Source: Hazenella coriacea (GTDB taxonomy: Bacteria > Bacillota > Bacilli > Thermoactinomycetales > Thermoactinomycetaceae). From it: a stretch of 64,000 nucleotides of DNA. The translations under genes were made by a program, and so were the position numbers. The notes beneath the pieces were generated by a model. It saw only the letters and a program-made list of their open reading frames with translations. It had not been told where the DNA came from and searched no databases. Of this stretch, positions 17,748 to 26,296 are shown in pieces (position 1 is the first letter of the stretch; every line of letters begins with the position of its first letter). Where the stretch lies: positions 455,591 through 519,590 of the forward strand of contig NZ_SMAG01000003.1 in NCBI RefSeq assembly GCF_004341825.1, in the 5' to 3' direction.

Positions 17748-19991
17748 ATGCAAAAAGATGGTTTCAACCCAAAACAGAAAAAGAAAAATAAATTTTTGGG
17801 TCAACCTATCTTTAAACGAATGCTTCAAGTCTTTTTTGTCTGTTTTGTCATGATTTTGATTGTATCAGTTGCTTCTTTAGGCTTTGGTGCTGGATTGGTC
17901 TCAGCGATTGCCAAAGATGAGAAAATACGAAACAAAGAGGATTTTGATGAAAAGTTACAAGGTTGGTCACAGACTAGTTATGCATACTTTGGAGCTCCAG
18001 AAGGAAAGGAACCTGAACGAATCGGTGCGATGATCACAGAATTAGATCGCCAATTGTTAACGGATTTGGATCAGGTAAACCCTTATTTCATCAAAGCTTT
18101 TCTCTCCGTTGAAGACCGTGAATTCTATCAGCATAAAGGAATTGTTCCTCGCTCCTTGCTTCGTGCTACTTATCAACAAATATCAGGTAGCGAAGAGACC
18201 TCAGGTGGGTCAACACTTACACAACAATTAGTCAAATTAGAGGTTTTAAAAGATAGTACCCAGTCTTATGAACGGAAAGCATTAGAGATTATCAACGCGA
18301 TCCGAATCGAGAAGTACTATAATAAAGAGGAGATTTTCCTCTCCTACTTAAATGGTGTCTTTTTCGGTAAAGGCGCTCATAACAAAAATATGTCTGGGGT
18401 TTCAGCTGCAGCTAAAGGTATTTTTAATAAATCCCAAGATGAGTTAAATCTTGCCCAAGCCGCTTATATAGCTGGTATGGTTCAACGTCCTAACGGATAC
18501 AATCCATTCCGTGGTGAAGAGAATTTAAAAGTCGGATTGGAACGGATGAAAGAAGTATTAGATAAGATGTTATTGCAAAAGGCAATTACACAGCAAGAGT
18601 ATAACGAAGCGATTGCGTTCGATTTGAAAGGCTCTCTTGCCACTAGTGATCAATTTACCAATGCTTATAATGAGTATCCCTTTATCGTGACAGCTGTTGA
18701 ACGGGAAGCAATGAAAATTCTTCGTGAGAAAGATAAAGGTAATCCAGAAGCCAAAGATAAAACCACTAAAGATTACCAAAAACAAGTCCGCCAAGGCGGC
18801 TTTCACATCTATACCACCGTGGATCGTCAATTATACGATGAGATGAATAATTCTTTAAAAGGCCTCCATTACCCATCGAAAAAAATTCGCGGGAAAATGG
18901 TTCAAGAACAAGTGGGAGCTGTACTGATCGATAATAAAACGGGTGCTGTCCTCTCCTTCTTTGCTGGAACGGACTTTGCTAAAGATGAGATGGACCATGC
19001 TTTTGAAGCTACCAACCAACCAGGATCGACGATTAAACCCCTACTTGTGTATGGACCAGCATTAAATGAAGGACTCATCTCACCCGGCTCTATTCTAATC
19101 GATGAGCCCGTTCAAAAAACAGGTACCAACAAGTATTACAAAAATTCAGGTGGGGGCGAATATGGGGCCATTAGTGCAACTGACTCATTGAAAAAATCCT
19201 TAAACAGAACCACAGTAAAACTCTTCCGACAACTGGGGTTCGAAAAAGGGTTTGATTACTTACGCCAGATGGATCTTCCTCCACATAAGAATGACTGGGA
19301 AGCAGCTGCTCTTGGTGGGATGTACAATGGATACACTGTCGACAAAGTGACTGCAGCTTTTGCGATGATTGGAAACAATGGGGTGTATAATAAACCCCAC
19401 CTGATCGACCGAATCACAGATGCCGATGGGAAAGAAATTTATAACTTCCATGAGGCAAACAAGCCTAAACAAGTATTCTCTCCACAAGCATCCTACTCTT
19501 TATCACAAATGTTACGCCAAGTAGTCATATCTGGAACGGCAGCTGGAAGCATCGGACCATCTGTAGGGGGATACACGGTAGCGGGTAAAACAGGGACAAC
19601 CTCGAATGAGTGGGATTTATGGTTCGTAGGTTACACACCTGAAGTTTCACTCGGTGTTTGGTCTGGCTTTGATTACAATGCAAAAGGTAGTAAAAACCTT
19701 GCTAAAACAGCTTGGGTGAAACTATTTAAAGCTGCTGCAAAGACAAGACCTGATCTCATTAAAAAAGGGACTCAGTTTGATAGCTCACGCGGTGAAGTAG
19801 AGCATAAATGCTTTGAGTGCGATAAAGTTCCACCACCACCGCCAGCTGGTGATGGTGACGGTGAGCAACAACCACAGCAACAGCAAGCACCACAACAAAC
19901 AGAGCAACCACCTACAACTGGTGAACAACCACCGCAGCAAACAGAGCAACCACCTACAACTGGTGAACAACAACCAAATCCAACCCAATAA
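17748..19991 (+). CDS. Class A penicillin-binding protein, copy 2
   Basis: 747 residues and a paralogue of the preceding gene. It has a basic N-terminus, a membrane anchor, GT51 motifs VEDREFYQHKGI, GGSTLTQQLVKLE and RKALEI, and transpeptidase motifs QPGSTIKP, SLN (KKSLNRTT) and AGKTGTTSNEWD. The extracellular tail is Gln/Pro-rich with a repeated QQTEQPPTTGEQ unit. Peptidoglycan polymerisation and cross-linking are expected. The frame is open from 17685, but ATG 17748 follows AAAGGGGGAAT and gives a normal N-terminus. Tandem duplication may allow separate control, but no differing regulator site was found. Confidence 0.95.
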   Translation: MQKDGFNPKQKKKNKFLGQPIFKRMLQVFFVCFVMILIVSVASLGFGAGLVSAIAKDEKIRNKEDFDEKLQGWSQTSYAYFGAPEGKEPERIGAMITELDRQLLTDLDQVNPYFIKAFLSVEDREFYQHKGIVPRSLLRATYQQISGSEETSGGSTLTQQLVKLEVLKDSTQSYERKALEIINAIRIEKYYNKEEIFLSYLNGVFFGKGAHNKNMSGVSAAAKGIFNKSQDELNLAQAAYIAGMVQRPNGYNPFRGEENLKVGLERMKEVLDKMLLQKAITQQEYNEAIAFDLKGSLATSDQFTNAYNEYPFIVTAVEREAMKILREKDKGNPEAKDKTTKDYQKQVRQGGFHIYTTVDRQLYDEMNNSLKGLHYPSKKIRGKMVQEQVGAVLIDNKTGAVLSFFAGTDFAKDEMDHAFEATNQPGSTIKPLLVYGPALNEGLISPGSILIDEPVQKTGTNKYYKNSGGGEYGAISATDSLKKSLNRTTVKLFRQLGFEKGFDYLRQMDLPPHKNDWEAAALGGMYNGYTVDKVTAAFAMIGNNGVYNKPHLIDRITDADGKEIYNFHEANKPKQVFSPQASYSLSQMLRQVVISGTAAGSIGPSVGGYTVAGKTGTTSNEWDLWFVGYTPEVSLGVWSGFDYNAKGSKNLAKTAWVKLFKAAAKTRPDLIKKGTQFDSSRGEVEHKCFECDKVPPPPPAGDGDGEQQPQQQQAPQQTEQPPTTGEQPPQQTEQPPTTGEQQPNPTQ
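19893..19972 (+). repeat. 42-bp tandem repeat in the PBP copy 2 tail
   Basis: Two nearly identical units encode QQTEQPPTTGEQ (starts at about 19893 and 19935). The repeat is in frame and likely to vary in copy number between strains. Confidence 0.8.
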
Positions 19992-20052
19992 GATCAGACC
20001 GACTAGTATGACAGATCAAGACTGAAGCAAATAATTCGATCCATAAGTAATA

Positions 20053-20090
20053 ACCCCTCTTCCATCACTAGGAAGAGGGGTATTTTATAT
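20053..20090. terminator. Terminator between PBP copy 2 and acsA
   Basis: ACCCCTCTTCC pairs with GGAAGAGGGGT and is followed by ATTTTATATT. It serves the forward gene and perhaps both. Confidence 0.8.
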
Positions 20091-20101
20091 TATGTTCTTA
20101 C

Positions 20102-21820
20102 TTAATCTTCCATCGTGGATAAATCACCTGTTGGTAAACCTAATTCCCAAACTTTTAACACTCGACGCATGATTTTACCACTTCTTGTTTTAGGAAGTTT
20201 CTCTTTGAATTCAATCTCACGTGGTGCAGCATGAGCAGCTAACCCCGTTTTGACAAAAGCACGAATCTCTTCAATCAGTTGATCAGATGGTTCATAACCC
20301 ACACGTAGAGAAATATAAGCTTTAATAATTTCTCCTCGAACAGGATCTGGTTTTCCGATCACACCCGCTTCAGCTACAGCAGGGTGCTCAACGAGTTTAC
20401 TTTCTACTTCAAATGGTCCAACTCGTTCACCTGATGTGTTAATCACATCATCTACACGTCCTTGGAACCAAAAATAACCTTCTTCATCTATATAAGCAGA
20501 ATCGCCCGAGACATACCAACCTTCAATCTCAAAGTATTCTTGATATTTGGCAGGATTATTCCAAATTTGACGCATCATTGAAGGCCAAGAGGGCTTAATT
20601 GCTAAATTCCCCATGCGGTAAGGTGGTAATTCATTTCCTTGGTCATCGATAATCGCTGCCTCGATTCCTGGAAATGGTTTGCCCATGGAGCCAGGCTTCA
20701 CATCCATCTGAGGATAGTTAGAGATAAGAATCGCCCCTGTCTCCGTCATCCACCAATTATCATGAATCCGCTTGCCATATACCTCCATGCCCCAGCGAAC
20801 TACTTCTGGGTTCAAAGGCTCTCCAACGCTTAAGATATGTCGAACAGAAGAGAGATCATATTTTTTCACAACTTCATTTCCGGCTCCCATCAACATACGA
20901 AAAGCGGTTGGAGCGGAATACCAAATAGTCACTTTATTCTTTTCAAGTGTCTGATACCAGTCATCTGGACTAAATCGTCCTCCACGAATCACATTAGTAA
21001 CTCCATTTAACCATGGGGCAAAAACTCCATAAGCCGTTCCTGTTACCCAACCAGGATCAGCCGTACACCAATAGACATCCCCTTCTTGGAGATCTAAGAT
21101 CCATTTACCGGTCTGGTAATGTTGAATCATCCCATTGTGTACATGGAGTACACCTTTGGGCTTACCTGTCGATCCAGAAGTATAATGAATCAACATGGGG
21201 TCTTCACGGTCAACCCATTCGATCTCTAACTCTTTTGAGGCTCGTTCCATCTCTTCCCCAAAGTTATACTGACCTTCTTTTAAATCTTCCGTTTCTCCTA
21301 CTAAGATCACGTGTTTAAGGTGAGGAAGCTCGTCCACAGGTACACGTTCCAAAAGCTGTGGAGTAGTAATAATGGCTGTTGCTTCACTATTTTCTAAACG
21401 ATCTTTTACGGCAGCTTGCATAAATGCTTCAAATAGTGGTCCAACTACAGCGCCAATTTTGATCGCTCCTAAAAAGCTAAAATATAGCTCTGGACTTCGA
21501 GGCATAAAGATAAAAACCCGATCTCCCTTTTTGACTCCTAATTGACGTAATACATTTCCAAACTGATTGGACTTATCTTTCATTTGTCCAAATGTATAAC
21601 TTTCATCTCGTGTTTGATCACTATACTTTAAAGCTATCTGATCCTTTTTACCCGATTCTACATGACGGTCAATCGCCTCAAAAGCTGCATTTACTTTTCC
21701 AGTCGTATGCCAAGTGAAATTTTTCTCCACTTGTCCCCAATCAAATATTTTTACAGCTTCTTCATAATTGGACATATTATTCCTGGAAGTTTGTACTGGA
21801 ATACGTTCTGTATGCTCCAA
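20102..21820 (-). CDS. acsA: Acetate--CoA ligase (acetyl-CoA synthetase)
   Basis: 572 residues, the same length class as Bacillus AcsA. The adenylate-forming signatures are visible: YTSGSTGKPKGVLHVHNG (A3), WWMTETGAILISNYP (A5), YVSGDSAYIDEEGYFWFQGR (A7/A8) and the lysine in LPKTRSGKIMRR (A10), which is the acetylation target in Acs enzymes. It makes acetyl-CoA from acetate, ATP and CoA. TTG 21820 is preceded by AAGGAGGAG. It is divergent from acuA-acuC, whose products control it in Bacillus by acetylation and deacetylation. A SigA promoter and a cre site lie upstream. Confidence 0.96.
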   Translation of the reverse strand: MEHTERIPVQTSRNNMSNYEEAVKIFDWGQVEKNFTWHTTGKVNAAFEAIDRHVESGKKDQIALKYSDQTRDESYTFGQMKDKSNQFGNVLRQLGVKKGDRVFIFMPRSPELYFSFLGAIKIGAVVGPLFEAFMQAAVKDRLENSEATAIITTPQLLERVPVDELPHLKHVILVGETEDLKEGQYNFGEEMERASKELEIEWVDREDPMLIHYTSGSTGKPKGVLHVHNGMIQHYQTGKWILDLQEGDVYWCTADPGWVTGTAYGVFAPWLNGVTNVIRGGRFSPDDWYQTLEKNKVTIWYSAPTAFRMLMGAGNEVVKKYDLSSVRHILSVGEPLNPEVVRWGMEVYGKRIHDNWWMTETGAILISNYPQMDVKPGSMGKPFPGIEAAIIDDQGNELPPYRMGNLAIKPSWPSMMRQIWNNPAKYQEYFEIEGWYVSGDSAYIDEEGYFWFQGRVDDVINTSGERVGPFEVESKLVEHPAVAEAGVIGKPDPVRGEIIKAYISLRVGYEPSDQLIEEIRAFVKTGLAAHAAPREIEFKEKLPKTRSGKIMRRVLKVWELGLPTGDLSTMED

Positions 21821-21843
21821 TTAAACTCCTCCTTTATGGCAAA

Positions 21844-21857
21844 TGAAAACGATTCCA
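21844..21857. promoter_or_regulatory. Probable cre (CcpA operator) at acsA
   Basis: TGAAAACGATTCCA matches TGWAANCGNTNWCA with one mismatch and sits inside a wider palindrome (AAATG...CATTT). It lies about 10 bases downstream of the acsA -10, which suits repression by blocking initiation or elongation. Confidence 0.75.
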
Positions 21858-21866
21858 TTTGTCACT

Positions 21867-21894
21867 ATTATATCATATGTTTGAACATTATCAA
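21867..21894 (-). promoter_or_regulatory. SigA promoter for acsA
   Basis: On the reverse strand TTGATA (21894-21889) and TATAAT (21872-21867) are 16 bases apart, with the extension ATGA before TATAAT. Confidence 0.75.
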
Positions 21895-22028
21895 TTTGGG
21901 TCTATATGGTACAATATGATATATCTAAAGCCCTATTATCCGCATAATCAGTCTGTTTCTACTATACATTCATAGGGCCTTGATGTTATTCGATCACAGA
22001 AAAATAAACTAGGAGTGAGAAGAATTAA

Positions 22029-22661
22029 ATGGAACACATCAAAACGTTCCACCGCCAAGAGATCTCGACTTCTCACACAACTTTGATTGTGGAAGGTCCT
22101 GTTCCCTCTCAACAGATTGCAGCCTATCGTTTTCATGAGGGACTTGTGGCCTTTCGGCAACCTGAGGAACAGAAAGAAGCTCTGATCGGAATTGCTAGTT
22201 TACCAGAAGGTCGAATCATTATCGTACGTGACGGGGATTGTATCGTGGGGTATGTCACTTTTTTGTATCCTGATCCACTCGAACGCTGGTCAGAAGGAAA
22301 AATGATCGATTTGCTTGAACTCGGCGCCATAGAGATCGCTGCTCCTTATCGTCATGGTGGGATTGGCAAAGAGATGTTAAGAACAGCTTTTGCTGATGAT
22401 TATATGGAAAACTACATTGTGATTTCGACAGAGTACTATTGGCATTGGGATCTAAAAGGGACTGGGCTCTCTGTATGGGAGTATCGGAAAGTGATGGAAA
22501 AGTTAATGGGAAGTGTTGGAATGCAGTGGTTTGCGACAGATGATCCTGAGATTACAGCCCATCCAGCCAATTGCTTAATGGCGAGAGTTGGCAAAAATGT
22601 CCCCTTAGATTCAGTTGAACAATTTGACCGTTTGCGCTTTGTCAATCGACAATACTATTGA
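22029..22661 (+). CDS. acuA: Acetoin utilization acetyltransferase AcuA (GNAT)
   Basis: 210 residues matching AcuA by its AIEIAAPYRHGGIGKEMLR acetyl-CoA loop, the ENYIVISTEYYWHWDLKGTG block and the C-terminal MARVG. In Bacillus AcuA acetylates and inactivates AcsA. The gene is divergent from acsA and followed after 34 bases by acuC, as in the Bacillus acuABC operon, but the acuB gene normally between them is missing. AGGAG lies upstream of the ATG. Confidence 0.92.
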   Translation: MEHIKTFHRQEISTSHTTLIVEGPVPSQQIAAYRFHEGLVAFRQPEEQKEALIGIASLPEGRIIIVRDGDCIVGYVTFLYPDPLERWSEGKMIDLLELGAIEIAAPYRHGGIGKEMLRTAFADDYMENYIVISTEYYWHWDLKGTGLSVWEYRKVMEKLMGSVGMQWFATDDPEITAHPANCLMARVGKNVPLDSVEQFDRLRFVNRQYY

Positions 22662-22695
22662 TCCTTGCGGTAGAAAGGTTCGGAGGGACCGCATC

Positions 22696-23850
22696 ATGAA
22701 TAAAACACCTTGCTTTATATTTAGCGAACATCTTTATCGGTATGAATTTCACGATTCTCATCCATTTCATCCGATTCGTCTTAGAATGACTATGGATTTA
22801 ATTAATCGGATGCATTTACTTAAAAAAAATCAAATCATCCCCCCGCGCCTAGCTACTGAGGAAGAACTTACTCTGATCCATGATCCGCTTTATATTGACA
22901 AATTGATCCGTGCAGGTCGTGGTGAGTTGACACATGAACAAATGGTTCAGATCGGCATTGATACGGATGATAATCCACATTTTCCTGATATGCATGAAGT
23001 AGCTTCCTATGTAGTGGGTGGAACCTTGGTTGCTATGGAACAAGTCATGTCTAATCAAGCATGCCATGCCTTACATCTCGGTGGTGGTTTGCATCATGCT
23101 TTACGTGGGAAAGCCTCTGGATTTTGCTTGTATAATGATGCTGCTGTTGCCATCGCTAAAATCAGAGATGAGTATGATGCAAAAGTATTATATATTGATA
23201 CTGATGCTCATCATGGAGATGGGGTACAGTGGGCCTTTTATAATGATCCACAAGTATTTACCATCTCCATTCATGAGACCGGAAAATATCTATTTCCAGG
23301 AACAGGTGCGGTTTATGAGCGTGGAGAAGAACTTGGTTTTGGAAGCAATATCAATATTCCTCTAGATGCTTTTACTGAAGATGACTCTTGGCTATATGCA
23401 TTTGAACAAGTGATCCCCAAAGTGATCCAAGAGTTTAAGCCAGACGTTATCTTTTCTCAGCATGGTTGTGATGCACATCGGACTGATCCACAAACCCATC
23501 TTGCAGCTACGATGAACATTTACCGTCTGATCCCCCAATACCTACACCAATGGGCACATCAATGGTGTGAAGGTCGTTGGATCGCCGTAGGGGGTGGTGG
23601 ATATGATTTATATCGTGTCGTTCCTCGTGCTTGGACCTATCTATGGGCCGAAATGACTGATCATCCCCTAAATGATGAACCTATTCCAATGGATTGGATC
23701 AATCATTGGCAAGCTCAAAGTCCTGTCTCCTTACCTTTAACCTTTCATGATCCAGACGGAACTTTCCCACCAATTCCTCGGAGAGCTGAGATTACTGAAT
23801 TTAACGAAAGAATTGTCAAAAGAATCCTTCTATTTCTGGAAGGTTATTAA
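22696..23850 (+). CDS. acuC: Acetoin utilization deacetylase AcuC (histone-deacetylase family)
   Basis: 384 residues. The class I HDAC signatures are ALHLGGGLHHALRGKASGFC, then YNDAAVAI, YIDTDAHHGDGVQ (zinc Asp/His), FSQHGCDAHRTDP and a GGGGYDLYRVVPRAW motif with the catalytic Tyr. It removes acetyl groups from AcsA in Bacillus. Upstream codons are open to 22615 inside acuA, but GGAGGGACC places the start at ATG 22696. It ends in a strong terminator. Confidence 0.94.
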   Translation: MNKTPCFIFSEHLYRYEFHDSHPFHPIRLRMTMDLINRMHLLKKNQIIPPRLATEEELTLIHDPLYIDKLIRAGRGELTHEQMVQIGIDTDDNPHFPDMHEVASYVVGGTLVAMEQVMSNQACHALHLGGGLHHALRGKASGFCLYNDAAVAIAKIRDEYDAKVLYIDTDAHHGDGVQWAFYNDPQVFTISIHETGKYLFPGTGAVYERGEELGFGSNINIPLDAFTEDDSWLYAFEQVIPKVIQEFKPDVIFSQHGCDAHRTDPQTHLAATMNIYRLIPQYLHQWAHQWCEGRWIAVGGGGYDLYRVVPRAWTYLWAEMTDHPLNDEPIPMDWINHWQAQSPVSLPLTFHDPDGTFPPIPRRAEITEFNERIVKRILLFLEGY

Positions 23851-23894
23851 ATTAAAAGTCCCAGTGCATCATTAAGCACTGGGACTTTTAATTT
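23849..23894. terminator. Bidirectional terminator after acuC
   Basis: AAATTAAAAGTCCCAGTGC and GCACTGGGACTTTTAATTT form a perfect 19-bp stem. It overlaps the stop codon of the facing DUF1540 gene. Confidence 0.95.
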
Positions 23895-24048
23895 AATCTT
23901 TCTTCTCAAATGTGTAACAATCGGTTTCAGCTTGGTCACTCGCTAGCTCACCCTGCTGACTGACCACATAGATCTGTTCAGCTTCACAAAGATTTCCTTG
24001 TCCCCAATAGACACAGTTATTAACTTCACACATTACATCTCTTGGCAT
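23893..24048 (-). CDS. DUF1540 small cysteine-rich protein
   Basis: 51 residues with CEVNNCVYWGQGNLC, then IYVVSQ and ETDCYTF. The four-cysteine arrangement matches the DUF1540 domain, which is common in spore-formers and probably binds a metal. Function unknown. GGGAGG is nine bases upstream of ATG 24048; the open frame continues to 24093 without a better site. Confidence 0.85.
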   Translation of the reverse strand: MPRDVMCEVNNCVYWGQGNLCEAEQIYVVSQQGELASDQAETDCYTFEKKD

Positions 24049-24166
24049 CGTGGAAATCCTCCCTTCGTAAGAGCTAAAGGTATTATGTTTCACCTTCTTT
24101 TCACTTACTCAGGTACTTATTTCCTTTGAACCATTAGCTATAAAGTTGAGCACAAATATTTGAACT

Positions 24167-24907
24167 CTAGGATCTTGTTTTCGTTTTTTGTAGATGTGTT
24201 AACATATGGGTCACCATCAAAAATGAACGCTCTGCAGCAAGCTCAGTAAATTCTATGAAATTAACTTGCGCCGAATGATCAGCACGATCAGACATGGAGC
24301 GGATCACCACATAAGGAACTCCACTTAAATAACAAACATGTGCAACAGCTGCCCCTTCCATTTCAACACAATAACCATCGAATTCTTCACGTAAATTTCT
24401 TACAGTGCCCACATCAGAAATGAATTGGTCTCCCGATAATACTTTACCTGTAAATACTTTAGCTCCTTCGATCCATTGACTTGCCTCTTGAGCCCATGAT
24501 ATTAGCTGCGTGTCAGCAGGAAACACAGATGTTTCTTGAAAGGGAATAGTTCCTCTTGCAAATCCCAAAGGGCTCGCATCCAGATCGTGTTGCTGACAAG
24601 AAGTAGATATGACAATATCACCAATCTCCAACTCTGGATGGACAGCACCTGCTACACCTGTAAAGATCACAGATTCTACTTGAAAACGGTCAACCAACAA
24701 CTGGGTACAGATGGCAGCATTTACTTTCCCTACCCCTGACTTACAAATCACCACTGGAACTTGGCAAAGGGTTCCTTCATAGTAAGTAATCCCTTGAATC
24801 ACTGTTGTATTTGCTTGATCGATTTCTTTCAGATAACGACTAATTTCCGAATCCATAGCTCCAATAATACCAATTTTTCCTATACCCAACAAACTCCCTC
24901 TTCCCAT
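24167..24907 (-). CDS. mtnN: 5'-methylthioadenosine/S-adenosylhomocysteine nucleosidase
   Basis: About 240-246 residues. Features are GIIGAMDSEI at the N-terminus, KSGVGKVNAA, FTGVAGAVHPELEIGDIVIS, SGDQFI, VEMEGAAVAHVC and RSMSDRADHSA with the catalytic Asp. It cleaves adenine from MTA and SAH in the methionine and methyl-cycle salvage pathways. The start may be ATG 24907 or a TTG at 24889, which lies just after GAGGGAG. It begins 21 bases after ccpA on the same strand, so the two are probably cotranscribed, a linkage not seen in Bacillus subtilis. Confidence 0.94.
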   Translation of the reverse strand: MGRGSLLGIGKIGIIGAMDSEISRYLKEIDQANTTVIQGITYYEGTLCQVPVVICKSGVGKVNAAICTQLLVDRFQVESVIFTGVAGAVHPELEIGDIVISTSCQQHDLDASPLGFARGTIPFQETSVFPADTQLISWAQEASQWIEGAKVFTGKVLSGDQFISDVGTVRNLREEFDGYCVEMEGAAVAHVCYLSGVPYVVIRSMSDRADHSAQVNFIEFTELAAERSFLMVTHMLTHLQKTKTRS

Positions 24908-24928
24908 ATCATATCTAGTAACCTGGCC

Positions 24929-25963
24929 CTATTTTTCTTCCCACTCTTTTAATCGTGTCGAATCCCGCAACTCAAGACTATACTGTAGAACGACCTGTCC
25001 AGATTCAACATGCTCATTATTCATATATTTCGTTAGCAAACGCATCGCAACCGCCCCAATGTCATACATGGGAACACTCACCGTACTAAGTAATGGACGA
25101 ACTTGTGAAGCTAAGGGAATATCTTCAAATCCAATAATCGATAAATCTTCAGGAACCGAACGCCCAAGATCTTGAGCCGCATGGATCGCACCTACTGCCA
25201 TTTCGTCACTAGCTGCAAACACAGCAGTCATCGATGAATGAGAGGTAAGTAAATTTTTCATCGCCTCATAACCCGATTTGTAGCGATAATCCCCTAATTG
25301 TATGAAGCTCTCCACAAATGGGATCTCATTTTCTTCAAGTGCTTCCTTATACCCAATGTAACGAGGGTAACCATTGACAGAATCCGTTAAAGGACCTCCA
25401 ATATAAGCAATCTGTTGATGCCCTTCTAAAATCAAAACTGAAGTGGCCTCTTTAGCTGCTTGAATCTGATCAATCGTCACAGATGGCTTTTCCTGATGTT
25501 CCTCTCGAGTAGCAGCTAAGACGATTGGAACAGAGGTATGGTTAAATATTTCGCGATGAGAATCAGTCACTTCTCCCCCTAAGAAGAGGAGCCCATCCAC
25601 TTGCTTTTCCAATAACGCTTCAATTAATTGAATTTCTTTTTCTGTTTTTAAGTCAGAATTACTTAAAATAATGTTGTAATGATACATCGTAGCAATATCT
25701 TCAATGCCCCGAGTCAGTTCGGCATAAAACATGTTTGATATATCTGGAATGACAACCCCTACTGTTGTTGTCCGTTTACTAGCTAGACCACGGGCAACCG
25801 CATTGGGACGATAACCTAAACTCCGAATCACATCTAGTACTTTTTTCCGAGTCGCAGGCTTTACATTTGGATTTCCGTTTACGACACGGGAAACGGTTGC
25901 CATGGAGACCCCTGCTTCCCTAGCCACATCGTAAATTGTAATATTTTCTCTTTTCTTCCCCAT
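24929..25963 (-). CDS. ccpA: Catabolite control protein A
   Basis: 344 residues of the LacI/GalR family. The [23 protein letters not shown], the following [16 protein letters not shown], and [19 protein letters not shown] are the CcpA pattern, so this is assigned as CcpA and not a sugar-specific LacI member. With Ser-phosphorylated HPr it binds cre sites and mediates carbon catabolite repression or activation. The location between acuC and aroA is the Bacillus synteny. A promoter with an overlapping palindrome lies about 45-80 bases upstream. Confidence 0.95.
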   Translation of the reverse strand: MGKKRENITIYDVAREAGVSMATVSRVVNGNPNVKPATRKKVLDVIRSLGYRPNAVARGLASKRTTTVGVVIPDISNMFYAELTRGIEDIATMYHYNIILSNSDLKTEKEIQLIEALLEKQVDGLLFLGGEVTDSHREIFNHTSVPIVLAATREEHQEKPSVTIDQIQAAKEATSVLILEGHQQIAYIGGPLTDSVNGYPRYIGYKEALEENEIPFVESFIQLGDYRYKSGYEAMKNLLTSHSSMTAVFAASDEMAVGAIHAAQDLGRSVPEDLSIIGFEDIPLASQVRPLLSTVSVPMYDIGAVAMRLLTKYMNNEHVESGQVVLQYSLELRDSTRLKEWEEK

Positions 25964-26007
25964 TTTTTATTCCACATCCAATTTGTTTTGTACCCTTAAG
26001 TAGCTTT

Positions 26008-26046
26008 AGCATACGATAAAAAGTTTTTGTCTGCAAACGCTTTGCA
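26008..26046 (-). promoter_or_regulatory. ccpA promoter with overlapping palindromic operator
   Basis: On the reverse strand TTGCAG (26036-26031), a 17-base spacer and TATGCT (26013-26008) form a SigA promoter. The palindrome TGCAAACGCTTTGCA (26032-26046) contains the cre core AANCGNTT and overlaps the -35, although it is one base longer than a standard cre. Confidence 0.5.
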
Positions 26047-26155
26047 ATGACCAAGTATGCTCAGACTTTCTGCTTGATTTTTTCAAGAAAACATCCACTT
26101 TGATTGATAATGCTCAACTAAATCAAGATTGGAGTTTTCTACTATAGCTTTTCCC

Positions 26156-26187
26156 AATGAAAAAAAAAGAACCAACCCGCAGGTTGA
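26156..26187 (-). terminator. Terminator after the SseB-like gene
   Basis: On the reverse strand CAACC-TGCG-GGTTG is followed by GTTCTTTTTTTTT. The remaining bases up to 26296 hold an imperfect GAGGAGG/CCTCCTC long-range repeat. Confidence 0.75.
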
Positions 26188-26296
26188 TGAAAAACTAATT
26201 CAATCTAGGAGGAGGAAGTTTCACTTTCACCATTTAGATCTATACTAAAAATCAGCTATTCTGAAACCCTCCTCGTTGTTGATCTGTCCTTGATCG

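Noticed and set aside
19893..19972. Tandem repeat as a CRISPR-like array
   Set aside because: Only two in-frame coding units with no unique spacers; it is a protein repeat.
19785..19988. Trp/Leu-rich reverse frame in the PBP tail
   Set aside because: It is the reverse shadow of a low-complexity Gln/Pro-coding repeat.
21985..22005. Second cre site upstream of acuA (TGTTATTCGATCACA)
   Set aside because: It has one extra base and a disrupted core compared with the cre consensus.
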